Shown piece after piece: positions 44,400-57,383 of a DNA stretch of 64,000 bases (positions are counted from its first letter, which is position 1; each line of letters starts with the position of its first letter). Source of the DNA: Sweltsa coloradensis (taxonomy: Eukaryota > Arthropoda > Insecta > Plecoptera > Chloroperlidae); assembly GCA_024449915.1 (NCBI GenBank), contig JAMZAV010000359.1, positions 62,001 to 126,000 of the forward strand, read 5' to 3'. The notes beneath the pieces are model-generated. The model was not told where the DNA came from and ran no database searches. It saw only the letters and a list, made by a program, of their open reading frames with translations. Position numbers and translations under genes: made by a program.

Positions 44400-44560
44400 A
44401 AAGTGATGGATGTAGATAGATAGATAAACGTCTTTATTTTCTTGGCGCGGGATTAAGGCCAGCTATACCTTACCTTTTTTCCAAACAACTTTTATATTAC
44501 TTAAAATTTTTCACGGTAAATTCTGGATGTAGCATAAAATTATTAAACATATCACAAATA
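44400..44560 (-). mobile_element. Possible LINE 3' end with (GATA)n
   Basis: GATAGATAGATAAACG leads to CTTTATTTTCTTGG, GGGATTAAGGCC and TACCTTACCTTTTTTCCA. The order resembles 32407-32490 after its (GA)n run. If these are reversed LINE tails, the microsatellite is the 3' terminus. The evidence is only a two-copy word match. Confidence 0.35.
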
Positions 44561-47500
44561 AACATTTGAGGTAATTTGATGGGCGATTCCCTCCCTAAAA
44601 ACTCCATGAACTAATTATTTTCTGTCTAGTACTGCAATGTGGGTTTTCAGTTCGTATTGATTGTGTGCGCGAATATTAATTAAACCTGGTTTTCCTCATT
44701 ATGTAATCAAAAGTATTATTCGTTTATTGATTCCGATAACAAGAGGAACGGCAGCTTTTATTTGTCCAAGTAATTATCCATTCATATCATCCAGCTGCAG
44801 GCTTTGTAATGAATCAATACACTTTATTAGGCTATGAATATGCGATGAATTGCTACTTTGAAGTTTCAAGAGACGGCTGTAATCCCATCCCGCGTAGCAG
44901 ATTGCATTGTGGGCTGGTCATGTATGCATGATGAGACAGGCGCGTGTTGTGTGACCGGCAGCTGTTGTGGGCCAGTTAAAACACTTTCATTACCGAATTA
45001 AATATGTCTTAGTTTGGTTATTGTAATAAATCAATTAAAATTCTAAAAAAAATCGAAGAATTTTTTATCGTGATTTAGCAATTTTTTGTTTAATCAAATC
45101 TTTATTTTTGGTTCAAATTTAAATTTGAAGTGCATTCCTAAAACTAGATTTGTTTTGAATAAGTTGGATATTTTAGATTTTGTGTATCTCAAATATCAGC
45201 AGTATAGGTACTGGAAATTTATAACTTTTCCGTGACTAACCAGTTTTTCCCGTATTTTCAATTCGTCACATTGAATTGGTGGAAAATGTATTTATTTTTA
45301 TTTGACAAAAAATTTAAAAAATTGGGGTCAAACTGAAAAATTAAAAATGTACCTTAATTTTTTTTTTGCTTTCTGTTTCCATATGGATACACTAGTAACG
45401 AAGGGTTAACAAATCAAGGAACTTTGAAAAGTAAAGTTCCTTTTTCAAAATAGGAAATAAGACGATCTAGGGAAAACTCGTAGAAAATTACCCAAAATGT
45501 CAACTTTAAATGGGTATAGCTGTAAATAGAACACGAACTCCCAAATAATAATAGTCCATACTCGTTTCCAACAATGTAGTAGGGTTGATTGGTGTTCTTC
45601 ACACCGATATCTACGACACGAAACAATTTTGTGCCGAGTCTGCCGGGCTCAGCGTTTCTTCATCGTCATCGTTTCACAAATTAAAAAAATACATTCGAAT
45701 TAGTCTACCCACTCAGTCACATAACTGATTTTCAGTAAAACACCAATCTCATTTCACAATATTGTGTTTCTGACAGTAAAGTGTGAAAGGAGAGATGCAA
45801 TCATTGAGTTCGCAGTTGTAATCTTTATTCCTGGATTACGATAGCGTTGGAAACTTTTCAGGGAACGTCGGATTCGTTCCAAGTTCCCAACAAAATTGTA
45901 ACATTTTAAGCTACAAGTTTCTGAATGTGGAAACGAAACGCGTTCCTCCCACAGTCGACCGGCTGAAGTACAGCATTGTAACTGGCGATGGCTACAAGAC
46001 GAGGACGTGACTGCAAACAGACTGCCATAATAATCTACTTTTCTCCTGACACTTCACTTAATTTGTGTAGCATAATGTAGAATTGCATTTAATGTATGTG
46101 CTTCCCTGGCATTTGTGTCAAAATGATCATTTCCCCTTTGTCCGTTTTTTGATGACCCCCATTTACCTGCCTACGTAATCATATTGCTCTCTGTAATCTA
46201 GCGAAGTGAATGTTTGGAGAATTTAGAGACGAGTGCTTTTTTCATAACCGCATTAACAACAAATTAGTCGAAATGAAAAATTGCAGGTTGGCGAGATTAA
46301 ACGAAAATGTCAACTGCTTTGAAGTACTTAACGTTTCATTTCGTAGTAGTTTATAATTTATGTAGGTGAAAACCCGCCTCGTCCCACTCCGATCCTCATC
46401 CCGTTATGTTCTCTTAAAAGAGAATTCATCATGATGAAAACGTGTAGAGTTTATTCGCTGCACCTTTAAATCTTGTAAATGCCAACTTGAATGTTTTTAC
46501 GTAACTCAAACGCGTTTTGAGTGTCTATTTTTCATCGCGGCATGGGCACGACAAATACTTGTCCAGTTTGATTCAAAGTGTAGATCTGGACTTTCTGGAG
46601 TACACTGACCCAAGATATAGTGCACATCAAAATGTGAAATATTTCAGGCAATTTGGTTAGATGTGAATGCTACATTGTACTGCATAAAAAGTACCTGAGT
46701 TTTTTTTATATTCAACCCACAATTGCAATTATTTAAATATGTCACAAAAAATTCTTAAAAGTTCGTTCACTGAGCCGTGTTAATTTAAGTAAATTTAGAT
46801 AAGAAAGTCCAATTTTTTTTTTAGAGTAAACTGCGAATGGAAATTCTTGATGGTTTTTAGCTTGGTTGTTGTATGTTGCTATTAATTGCGTGTTGTTATC
46901 ATAGTGTATATAAAATTATTATTTATTTTATATTTTTAATGTTGAAATTAATCACATTTTGTTTAGATTGTTGTTATTTTCTACTTTTAAGCATGAGATG
47001 CAAATGATAAGCGACTTTGAACCATGACTACTATTAGTCCGTTGATTCCCGAAATAGTTTCACTCCTTGGCTTAGATGTTGTAAATTCGTAAAATAGTCA
47101 GCGATAGAAAACATAAAACTCTTCATGATCTGCGCAGACGATGCTGATTGTGTTGTTTCTGCGCATCACGGACTGAACGAGAAAACCTAAGGGACAAGTT
47201 ACTAACGATACAATGAAAAGCTCATTAGTATTGACAGTGATTTCATTGATTATGGAATAGGAATGGGTACTAGACACGAATTAATGACGCAATTGCGACC
47301 ACAACAAGTTCTCCAACCTAACCAAATCTAGCATTGATTGTAAGTTATACCATCAGTACAGTGGTTTCGGCTTCGTTAGGTTGACATCATTAACAATGTA
47401 AATTACTTCAACCAGTTTCAATAAATAATATGAACACGATATGCTGTGTATTCTCATAATAAAATAAAAAAGAAGTAGAAAGAAAAAATTGATTTTGTTC

Positions 47501-47640
47501 TGATTTCCACAAAACAAACTGGTCCTCTATTGATGACATTATTTATTTTTATAGACAATATCAAGTGTGTAAAATTACTGATATATTCCAATGTAATGTG
47601 TGCATTACGGGCACACATCTTCCGGAAGTAAGTGATTGTG
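44561..47640. other. AT-rich DNA, no gene recognised
   Basis: Two items stand out: a hairpin at 45416-45442 (AAGGAACTTT pairs with AAAGTTCCTT), whose arm word recurs inside the hAT-type MITE at 57540-57970; and a minus-strand copy of the hairpin-bearing repeat at 45700-45745. The segment at 45880-46040 is somewhat GC-richer. No convincing frame. Confidence 0.55.
45700..45745 (-). repeat. Dispersed hairpin-bearing repeat, copy 3
   Basis: AGTCTACCCACTCAGTCACA followed by TAACTGATTTTCAGT is the reverse complement of the core at 37597-37668 and 54005-54075. CATCGTCATCG words just upstream echo the CGTCGTC runs that flank the copy in family X at 37672. Confidence 0.8.
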
Positions 47641-47689
47641 CCACTGTCTCCTAGATTAGAGCCGCGAGTAGCAGTGGACGCCAGATTCC

Positions 47690-50110
47690 TGTCTGCTAGG
47701 CTGACCGACACCACAGGACACAAGCATTTGAAATTTTGAACAGTTTCACGAAAGTGGAAATATAAGGCTCCACAATTTTTTCTAAAATTGGTTTTAAAAC
47801 ATTTTAAAAAAAATTGTTATTCACGATTTTCGATTTTGTAACAATGTACAAAATTTACTATTATACGTGATTTTTTTGTGGCTAATTGAGACAATATTTT
47901 TTTAATTCTACGACTGTAGACTGGCTGTACTGTCCACTGTGCTTTATTGACAACTCTGCAGAGTTGTATATACTTCGGATACTTCTTGGCCGAGCGAACA
48001 GCTATTTACCAACTGCCAAATGTGTCCCATCCCCTCTTAAAAGACGACGCACTCGGCACTACATAAGTAAGTATGTGCAAGAGAAACTTCATGTAAGGCC
48101 CATGCATTCGTGATGTGTTCTCGACTGGAATAAAGTTTGCGACTTAATCATTTATTGGCAGAGAGAGAAGCAGAAAGTTTCACCAAAGATTATACAAGTT
48201 TTAATTCACAATGCGGCTCTGAGGACTAAGGCCCATGTATTAACTAATAGCCTAGAACGCCGAGAGTAGGCTTAGATCTAGCGTGCATGTTATTCCCTGA
48301 AGTAAACCTAGATTAGTCCGTACAGCGTATGGCTACACACATTGTTTTTACAGAATTTATAATGTAAAATACACATTCAACTATCCTCCTCTCGAGTACG
48401 TGATGAAGAGCAGAAATTGAAACATGTTTAAAAGTAATCCATACTCAATTCTCTTTGGGCACGATATAAAATATAATATAAGTATTTAGTATAACCATAT
48501 ATTTTAATCATTTTATTTTGCTGCTCTCAGTTATTTTGGATTGCAAAAGCGATTATATTCTTATAGCGATTACACACCCATAATCTGAAAATACTCAGAA
48601 AAAAGTTTGTTTTTTTAAATAAAAGCCTGACTACAAACTAAATAAATTTTAAACATTCCTTAACAATTGTAATACTTTAAAATATACAATAATAAACTAT
48701 ATCGATTATCTACATTGATAAATACCATTGCATCGATTTATGCAGTTGAATTTGGAAAACCGCAGTGAAATATTCTGAACGCAAAAATAATATTATACTG
48801 TGGCTAAATGTTTTGCAATGTATCATTTACTACGAGCTTTGGAGCTTTGGGAATTCAACAATAATGTTTGATATTATCTCTATAACACAATTAAATTAAA
48901 TTAAATAAAAAATTAAATATCAACATTAAAGATAAAACAAGAACGACTCGATTATTAAAAGTACAATAATAATGTTTAGATAAAATACCATTATTAATAT
49001 TTCAAAATTTCGAAAATAATATGTCTGCTTATATAATTTTCACAAAACTAAACGAAACCATAACACATATTTGTTTCGCATTCCTTACTTCAAGACGACC
49101 ACCCACACATAATTTCAGACTCACGTAGTCCTGGTTAATTATTAGGCCTATACGGTGAAGCCCTTGAAAACGCAGACAAAGTTTCCCCTGGATATTGTGA
49201 AAATTTCGCCCATCTGCGTTAGCGACCTAGGTTTCCATTTCCTCCGCGCTTTCATCTATTGTTCTTTATAAACCCTACCTCGAGCTCATTTTAGATGGAA
49301 TCACTCTTAGAGGGAATACTGCACGTTTTTCAATTTCCTTTAATCCAAATCAAATAAAGTGGCACACTGGTGAAAAACATACAAACAAAAGCACGTAAAT
49401 ATATATTCTCAGTTTGACGATATCTGTTTAACCTATTATACAACTCTTCTTTGTAACGGAAAATAATACGTCTCGACTTGACTAAAAGTTTATGAAGAAT
49501 CACTGGAATAACTACATTCCTTTTACTGCTATCTTTACACCAAACTAGCTATCGAAAATCCAAAAACATAGTTACTATTAAGAGTTGGCTTCTTACGAGA
49601 ATTTAAATTTAGTTCGCAAACATTGTTTACTTGGGTGAATGAACTAATCTCAGAAAGTGGCCAATGTGGGATAAGTTAGGTAATTATATTGATTTCCGTA
49701 ATTTTATAAGTATATAGAGAATGTAATTTTGTAATAATATCCTATAACATGTTTGCTACTGTATGTTTCATTAAACAGTGTATAATTTACTTTTAAAACA
49801 TTGCATAATTTACAAAAGGATTTCGAAGGTTTTCCTTGATCTAAATACGTATGCTGGAATTGAGTCCTCAAAAATTAATATTGGATTTTTCTTCTACCTT
49901 TATAACTTTCATTATATCTATAGATAGCAAACTGTAGAGAGAGCCTCTGTTTCACATGTATTAGTGATTCGTTGTATACATGTAGGTAAATTATTCCTCA
50001 ATTTACTACATTACATTATTGACTCTATATTGTTAGGATATAAGAAAACTCAATCAATGTGAATGGGGATATGCAATTTTCTTATAACCTACGTAGGCCT
50101 ATAATCAATA
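47690..50110. other. AT-rich DNA, no gene recognised
   Basis: No repeat or gene can be supported. The left edge (47642-47675) shares the CTCCTAGAT...CGAGTAGC core of the inverted repeat at 22082-22137. A 75-codon frame at 47886-48113 has ordinary composition but no recognised domain. Confidence 0.5.
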
Positions 50111-50116
50111 ATAACA

Positions 50117-50187
50117 AATTACTATAGCGGACCCGATAGGTCAGTAATACATCATGTAGGCGACCTGGGTTCGTGCCCTAGTCAGGT
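50117..50187 (+). mobile_element. tRNA-like sequence
   Basis: GACCCGATAGGTCAGTAATA resembles an A-box region and CCTGGGTTCGTGCCCTAGTC a B box. A similar B-box context (GGGGTTCGTGCCCCAG) is found at 21698-21714. These look like heads of a second tRNA-derived repeat type. Confidence 0.4.
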
Positions 50188-50437
50188 CAAACTTGTATTC
50201 TAATTACTGAAACATGATACGAGAATATCTGCACGAGGTCAGATCGGAAGTTCCCCTCTGAGTATAGGTCTATCTTGATTATTGACTTCGGGTCGTACAG
50301 ATTGCTTGGAATTACATGTTATTGGCGCAGGGTGATTCCTCACGCGATAGGGGTTGTGAGGGAGGGAGGTAACGTCGTCGGCTGAGCATGACCTCAATCT
50401 TTTAACCAGTCCGTGGAAACGCACTAATGTTGACATC

Positions 50438-50640
50438 CTTACAGTGTTGGCTCGAGCGCTAAGTGCGCGACTCTGACAAGAGAGGTCTCGGGTTCAAATC
50501 CCGTCGAGATCGACAATCCTGAGTGGAGATTTTTCTCGAGGTTTTCCTCAGTCGTTAATGAGAAGGCATGGGATTGATTCCTCTAAACCGCCCTCGGGTA
50601 TTCCCTTCACAACCTCACCAACTCCAAGACACCTAGAGAG
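50438..50640 (+). mobile_element. tRNA-derived SINE, near full length
   Basis: The leader TTACAGTGTTGGCTCGAGCG is followed by CTAAGTGCGCGACTCTGA, B box GGGTTCAAATCCCGTCGAGA, CAATCCTGAGTGGAG, GAGGTTTTCCTCAGTCGTTA, GGCATGGGATTGATTCCTCT, CGCCCTCGG and CCCTTCACAA. The 3' part is diverged (CCAACTCCAAGACACCTAGA), and no clear tail remains. Confidence 0.9.
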
Positions 50641-51294
50641 GGAAATAAATGGGAAGGTTCCGAAGAGAAATGACATTCACGGCAAACTTTAGATCTATTC
50701 GGTGAAGTGTTTCTTACTTCAAATAAAAATTAGTCAAAATTCTCAACTTTAATATATTCTGACTAATCCACATAAAATTGAATCTACCTCTATTATTTAA
50801 TGTGCATCCTTTCTATAAGCAACCACCCTCAGGATAAGTTTAATGTCAAGCAAATGTTATCTGGTTTCAGGAAAATCTTCCCAAAAATTAAAAAAGTTAT
50901 AATTCCCCGTTGAAATTCCAAGAAGCGTCTAATCAATTACATACAGATGAGAATTGTGAGACATTACGTACTTCGGTCGGTTCTCAAGAACGAAATCGAA
51001 CATTTAAAGCTTTAAAATTGTTAGAAGAAAATAAATACCTTTTGCATTTATAATAACCTGATACTTAATTTTTATATTTGAATAACTGTTAAGAGAATAA
51101 TTTGAAAACGAGAACGAGACGAAGAAAATTCTCCAACAAAAGTTGCTATATTATTGGTTCGTGGTATGCAATAGTTTAACACGTCAAAGGAAACTGAAAC
51201 TAAGTCCAGAATTTCGTTTCTCAACACGCAGTGGGTGGTACGAGTGTATTATGCAAATATCGCTTTGCAATTCTGATTTCACATCCATCCTTAC

Positions 51295-52372
51295 CAGGCG
51301 CATATACGAGAATAGTTTGTATCCGATGTCGAGATTTATCCAAACAGTGGGTGATATGTTAGTGCACGGGGCTCTTCAAGGATCAGTATAATAAAATATA
51401 TCAGCATCTACTCAACGAGGTGATCCTAACATGCAGGGAGTTTAGTAGTACGAGATGTGTTAGTGCACGGGGTCTTCAAGGGATCAGTATAAAAAATATA
51501 TCAGCATCTACTCAACGAGGTGATCCTAACATGCAGGGAGTTTAGTACGAGATGTGTTAGTGCACGGGGCTCTTCAAGGATCAGTATAATAAAATATATC
51601 AGCATCTACTCAACGAGGTGATCCTAACATGCAGGGAGTTTAGTACGAGATGTGTTAGTGCACGGGGCGCTTCAAGGATCAGTATAATAAAAATATCAGC
51701 ATCTACTGAACGAGGTGATCCTAACATGCAGGGAGTTTATGTACGAGATATGTTTAGTGCACGGGGCGCTTCAAGGATCAGTATAATAAAATATATCAGC
51801 ATCTACTCAACGATGGTGATCCTACATCAGGGAGTTTATACGCGATATGTGTTAAATGCACGGCGCTTCAAGGATCAGTATAATAAAATATATCAGCATC
51901 TACTCAACGAGGTGATCCTAACATGCAGGGAGTTTAATAAGATATGTGTTACTAGGCGCATACGAGAATAGTTTGTATCCGATGTCGAGATTTATCCAAA
52001 CAGTGGGTGATATGTTAGTGCACGGGGCTCTTCAAGGATCAGTATAATAAAATATATCAAACATCTACTCACGAGGTGAATCCTAACTGCAGGAGTTTAG
52101 TACGAGATGTGTTTAGTGCACGGGGCGCTTCAAGATCGTAAATAAAATATCGCCTACTCAACGGGTGATCCTACATGCAGGAGTTTAGTACAGAGTGTTT
52201 GCCGGGGCCTAGGATCAGTAATAAAATATTCCACTACTCAACGAGGTGATCCAACATCAGGAGTTAGTACGAGATGTGTTATGCACGGCTCAGATCATAT
52301 AATAAATATATCAGCACTCTCAAAGAGGGGATCCTAACATGCGGAGTTAATAAAATATTGTGTTAGGGTGTC
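51295..52372. repeat. 98-101-bp tandem array, ~10 units, with a repeated flank
   Basis: The unit carries CAAGGATCAGTATAATAAAA, TATCAGCATCTACTCAACGA, GGTGATCCTAACATGCAGGG and AGTTTAGTACGAGATGTGTT. GATCAGTATAA starts at about 51381, 51482, 51579, 51677, 51776 and 51873. The left flank (GGCGCATACGAGAATAGTTT, GTATCCGATGTCGAGATTTA, TCCAAACAGTGGGTGATATG) reappears at 51955-52018, after which the units resume at about 52037. From about 52060 the units lose many single bases and shrink to about 78 bp. The array is either a real compound repeat or a partly collapsed or duplicated assembly of one. Confidence 0.93.
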
Positions 52373-53150
52373 ACTCATAAATACGAAATGCTTCTTATTC
52401 TAAATTTTACTTTATATTGGGAATATAGCCGTTGGACAAAGTGATCACGAATCATATGGTCGTATAACTCACTTCAATCTGCCTGAAACAATTAAATTAA
52501 AAGAACATAAATGCATTTAAGGAGCACCCATATAAAAAAGCGTTTCCCCTCCTTCCGTCCGTCTGTGCGTGTGTCACGTCTCACGATAAAATCCTAACAC
52601 GACGTCCGATTGACATGTGTTTGGAATTGCCCTTCAACAAGGATGATACAGAATCCTTCATGGGTGACCCTGGGGGTTCAGGGGGGGAGGCTAGCCCCCA
52701 GAAAGTTTGAAAACTCGTCACCCGGCGCCTCCACCATTTCCAATAAGTTTGGTTAATTATTTATAACAATTAATTAAAAAATGCTCACATAAGATAAATT
52801 AGGGTTATATGCCTGTGCCAGGCTAGGCCTTAATAGAAAAGTGGATAGTGTGAGACAAGCCTCCAGTACAGAGGAGCTGGCAAATAACACGCCAGAACAT
52901 GCAAAGAACATTGTTTTACTGGTACGCTAACCCGGCGCCTCCACTAAGAAGATCAACGCACGGCGATTTATTTGTATTTTATAGTTATGAATGTGAAATA
53001 AACTATTTTCAAAAAAATTAGATGTGAATACTAAAGCTCGTTAAAAAACACAGAAAAACATATTTAATGCAGTATACTTAGAGTGGTATTATTTGTAATG
53101 AAAACTATGAAGCGAATTGTCATGATTCGTCTGCTAAAAATACTATATCA
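52373..53150. other. Intergenic DNA with two copies of a short dispersed motif
   Basis: CACCCGGCGCCTCCACCA (about 52719) and AACCCGGCGCCTCCACTA (about 52929) are 209 bp apart. Related copies are at 13634 (minus), 31782 and 61276. The sequence between is AT-rich with GGGGGGAGGCTAGCCCCC at 52682-52699, a small palindrome. No gene. Confidence 0.6.
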
Positions 53151-53259
<109 letters not shown>

Positions 53260-54004
53260 GACGATGCACGTGCCGCAAGTTCGAAAGTTAGCGTGACAAG
53301 AGGCTTTAGTTAAAGCTTTTAATGGATATAATGGGCTCGAGTTTAATGGTGATATAGCAAGAAAGCAAATGCTTTTACCTTTGGTGAACAGAAATTTGCT
53401 GGCGGCATCAAGTCGCGAGCTGGAATATTCTGTCATGTTATTATTTTCGATATACATGTGATATTTGAGACAGTAAATTGGTGAGTGAGCTATTTTTACG
53501 TCATATTAAAATATAATTCGATAAGGGTAATTCGCGGTTTTCTTACTATAGGCGGTTAGTAATTTTACGAATATAAAACATCACTTATATAATTATTTTA
53601 TAGGCCGTACAACAAATTTCACTTTATTTTATCATTAATACATTTTTGCAAAAATGATTTACTCAATTCAAAAGTGAAAGAATTTCCCTGTAAGTGTTAC
53701 GAAGCAATCTTAAGAGGAAGGACTATACCGCCAATATTAAAACCGCGCGACACAACCTTATTTTAATAATTACTCATGTAACGCTACACAAAAACGAAAC
53801 AGTGGATTATAAGTCCCAAATGGTTAAGTAAGAACTATATCTGGCATAAAACCTTTTACAAATATTGTAACCAGTTATGATTTGAATCAAGGTTTAAATT
53901 AAATTAATGTTCACCGTGATTAAAAACGCTACTGATTACAATATTTGAACAATTTTTCATGCAGGGTGTAGTTCTAACGAAACAACGTGAGACCTATTAA
54001 GTGA

Positions 54005-54075
54005 CCCCCACTGAAAATCAGTTACATAACTGAGTGGGTAGACTCTAAATAAAATTTATTATTTACTTATTTATT
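54005..54075 (+). repeat. Dispersed hairpin-bearing repeat, copy 2
   Basis: CCCCCACTGAAAATCAGTTA, CATAACTGAGTGGGTAGACT and CTAAATAAAATTTATT match 37597-37668 almost exactly over about 55 bp, followed by a T/A-rich tail of different length. Confidence 0.88.
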
Positions 54076-55040
54076 AGCCCTTTTTCCGATTTTACGTGCG
54101 GTTTGAGAGATGTTACGAAAGTAATGTTATTTCGCGTGGTTTTAAAATTGGTGATGATCCTTCCCCTTAACTTTTGTAACCAAACTAATAAAATAAATAA
54201 GCGTGGAAATATAATATGACGTACATAGAGTTTTTAGTGCCTACTAAAATCTGAAACGAGGAAATGATTGCAATTACAACATGTTATGTTACTGTGTTTC
54301 ACGATAAAAATGTTCCATAAAATGATGATAATGATTTGAGATCATCCTGAAGCAACGGACTGTGCTAGTTCTAACTTCTAGCCCGTCAAGCAGTGCAGCC
54401 AACATCAAAGAATGTACTTTAAATATGCCCCTCATCACGAAATAATGCAACAAATGCAACAAACGAAGTTTGAAAACAAAACACAAATTAGGCCACTGAA
54501 TATGAACGTAGTAATAATAATTGACGATAACATTTCAGAAGTTAATAAGGTTATTTCAAATGCACATAAACAAGCAAATGTGTATTGTAAATAAATCCGT
54601 GCATGGTAGGAGTAAATCAACAATTTTGTTTGTACTCTGTATCAAAAATTAATACACATACAATTTCTGCAGGCAATAATAATCTCATTACGTTACAAGT
54701 GTTTTGTTGAATTCATAAAAGCTATTCCGAATTTGATTTTTTATTGTAAGGATCAATGTTTTGTATGGATGTATTAAATGTTGTTTAGCTGTTCTCCTTT
54801 GTGAATCAGATTTCATAACTATATAGGCCTAGGATAGACGTAAAATAAAATATCAATCTAATAATTGCCATGCAATGTAGTGCATATCTTTGAAGACATA
54901 ATGATAAAACTCATCCAATTAATTTGCTTAAGTGTTTGTTCGTAATTGATATATTATACGAATGAGATTGACAAAATCCTAAATTCCACATACACGTAAA
55001 TACAACTTGCACAAAATCAAATAAAAAATGGATGCTATGC
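54076..55040. other. AT-rich DNA, no gene recognised
   Basis: No repeat, RNA gene or convincing coding sequence was seen. Short frames at 54289-54623 on both strands overlap and have no domain. Confidence 0.55.
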
Positions 55041-55045
55041 TCTAC

Positions 55046-55106
55046 ATGTGGCTCATTGGTTCTTTGGACACCAATTCCGAAGGTCTTGGGTTTAAATCCC
55101 GTTTCA
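55046..55106 (+). mobile_element. tRNA-like sequence
   Basis: GTGGCTCATTGGTTCTTTGG resembles an A-box region and CTTGGGTTTAAATCCCGTTT a B box, spaced as in a tRNA. No body of the main SINE follows. It is a relic of a tRNA-derived repeat or a tRNA pseudogene. Confidence 0.42.
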
Positions 55107-55969
55107 AGCAAATTTCCAAGGTTTGTTTATGGTCTAAGAAATGTTTTTCTGTAACGTTTCTAGTACGCGCGCCACCATTGGCCGGATTTATGAGAGCTTG
55201 CTTCTCATTGGCTGGGTTTAGTGTTTAGTGTTGAAGAGATAAGAAGTTGAAATATTTTCATCTTCTTAAACCTTAGACCCAAAACCTTAAACCTTAGGAA
55301 GTTATGTGCACCGGCCTTTATGAAATGATTTTATGTCAATTTACCAGTTATTTATATAATATCAATAATTATGTGTTCTGAAATGGGTGACATAATCAAA
55401 TCTAATCTAATATTTATAAATAATGGGATTTGTTATTTATATCACCTGATGAAACGTTCTTCTTTTATTCCTGGATTTTCATTATTTCAGCAACACTTTT
55501 TTACGTGCCATTGTTCATTAACAATACGATAGTATTATAATATAAGTAGTGATAAACAGAATAAGAAAAAGTATTAACTCTGAACAATACAGAAGAGTAA
55601 TAATTTTTCTCAGTCCCTCCAACCTAAGACCCGATTCCATTTCACCCATAAGACTTGGATTGGATGCTACAACTACTGCCAGTTATACACCCAATATTAA
55701 CCAGACAGTCCTTTACGACGTAATAAACAGCTTGGCTGTTAAACCACAATATTACGAGATGCGTCAATTAGAATATTATGGGCGGACTAGCTAAGTAAAC
55801 AACGCGAACTCAGGGCGTTTTCGCAGATTAGGAAGATTTCCCTCTTTCTACGAGGTATCTTTATGATAATTGCCATAATCCACTAATTGGCTTTGCTAAT
55901 CACATAATGTGGGGCTATAACGTTGAGTCTTGCGGGGAAATGATACCATTAGAAATGTGGTGACGATTG

Positions 55970-56001
55970 ACACACGCACACGCACACGCACACACGCACA
56001 C
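55970..56001. repeat. (CACACG)n tract
   Basis: Short run of CACACG/CACA units, similar in kind to 34496-34545. Confidence 0.9.
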
Positions 56002-56402
56002 AAAAGATAAAGAGAAGAGACAATAACAAAAAGAGAAATAGACTAATGAAGCAAACACAAGCAACTGGAAGAGAGAGTATAAAACACGAATGATTCCGAC
56101 ACAAAATAAATTACAATTACTCCACGCGCGCGGGCGTTCACCCCTGCAATGCATCCATGCAACAAGCTGTCAGTATTTATGTCGACGACGTTCAATGGGG
56201 ACACTGATTTTCTATGGACAACAAAAAGTATGATACACGACAAAAAATACGGTGCCATCTTTATGATTTAAAAAGTTCAAAGCTTGTTTAAAATGGTGTA
56301 GAATTATCCCACGCACACAATAAACTATCTTCTAAAAACATCCTAGCTTTACACACTCAAAAGTATTAAGGTCTAAAAGAAAGGCCACCAACCCAATGTG
56401 CC

Positions 56403-57190
56403 CTTGTTGGATGAGCGAAGCGAAGACTTCAATTTCCCTGACCCCCCAAAAAATTTAGCTCGGGTTTTTTTTTGTTTGTTTTTTTGTTTTTTTGTTTTTG
56501 GTTTGTTTGTTTTTCTGTCTGTTTGTTCGCTCTCTACCGGGCAAACGGCAAATGCGATCTTGATGAAAATTTGACAGGACCTTCGAAATCTCTAAACTTA
56601 GACTTGCTACGTTTTTGGGTACAATCGAAGAAATATTTCTCATGAATATCGTACTTTAACGATTTTTTTCGATTTTTAGTGCGATATTTTCTTGACATTT
56701 GGGCCGATTCTGACCAAACGGGTGGGACTAAAACGTTCATATTTCACATGGACATTAAGGTAATGGTGATGTATTGCTTTCTGAAAGAAAAATGTGAAAA
56801 AGTTAGCCAGAATCTATAGAAATAAAGCTTTTAATATAAGTTTTTGATTTTTTGTGCGATATTTTCGTGCCATTTGGGCCAATTCTGACCAAACGGGTGG
56901 GCCTACAACGTTCATATTATACATGGACATTACGGTTATGGTGATGTAGTACCTTTTGAAAGAAAAAGTTGAAAAAGTTAGCCAGAATCCATAGAAATAA
57001 AGCTTTTAATATAAGTTTTTACGGTAAATAATACCAATTGACAGGTAACAAAAGAAATTTGACAACAATCACTTACAATGCATAGGTAGCAAAACAAAGC
57101 ACTTGCAAAAGTAAAGATATCCCACGCAAACTAAAAACTTTAAAAAGCTCATCCATCAACGCGGCGGGACTTTAGCGTTTTCCTAGTTAG
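56403..57190 (+). mobile_element. Repeat 'family Y', copy 2, with internal 175-bp tandem unit
   Basis: The left part (56403-56690) matches 38046-38335 in reverse orientation: TTGGATGAGCGAAGCGAAGA, CTTCAATTTCCC, a long T/TTTG run, GGGCAAACGGCAAATGCGAT, CTTGATGAAAATTTGAC, GGGTACAATCGAAGAA. Next, a 175-bp unit occurs twice (GCGATATTTTC at 56681 and 56856), with TTCTGACCAAACGGGTGGG, AACGTTCATATT and AAAAAGTTAGCCAGAATC in each. The right side ends with AGCTCATCCATCAACGCGGC and CTTTAGCGTTTTCCTAGTTA, terminal words related to the MITE at 43398-43578. Whether all this is one element is inference. Confidence 0.65.
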
Positions 57191-57383
57191 ATACATGCGC
57201 CATGCAACTACAATACATAATTTCGACTCACGAGTCACGATTCAAGAATAGTGCATATTTTTTGTGGGTCAATTCGTCAACTTTTTTTCGTTTTGGACAA
57301 CAGTTTCGATATCATTGTGTATTTTATTTCCCCATTGAGGTAAGCCTACTTGGTGACCTAACCACTACCTCGAACCTTCAGAT

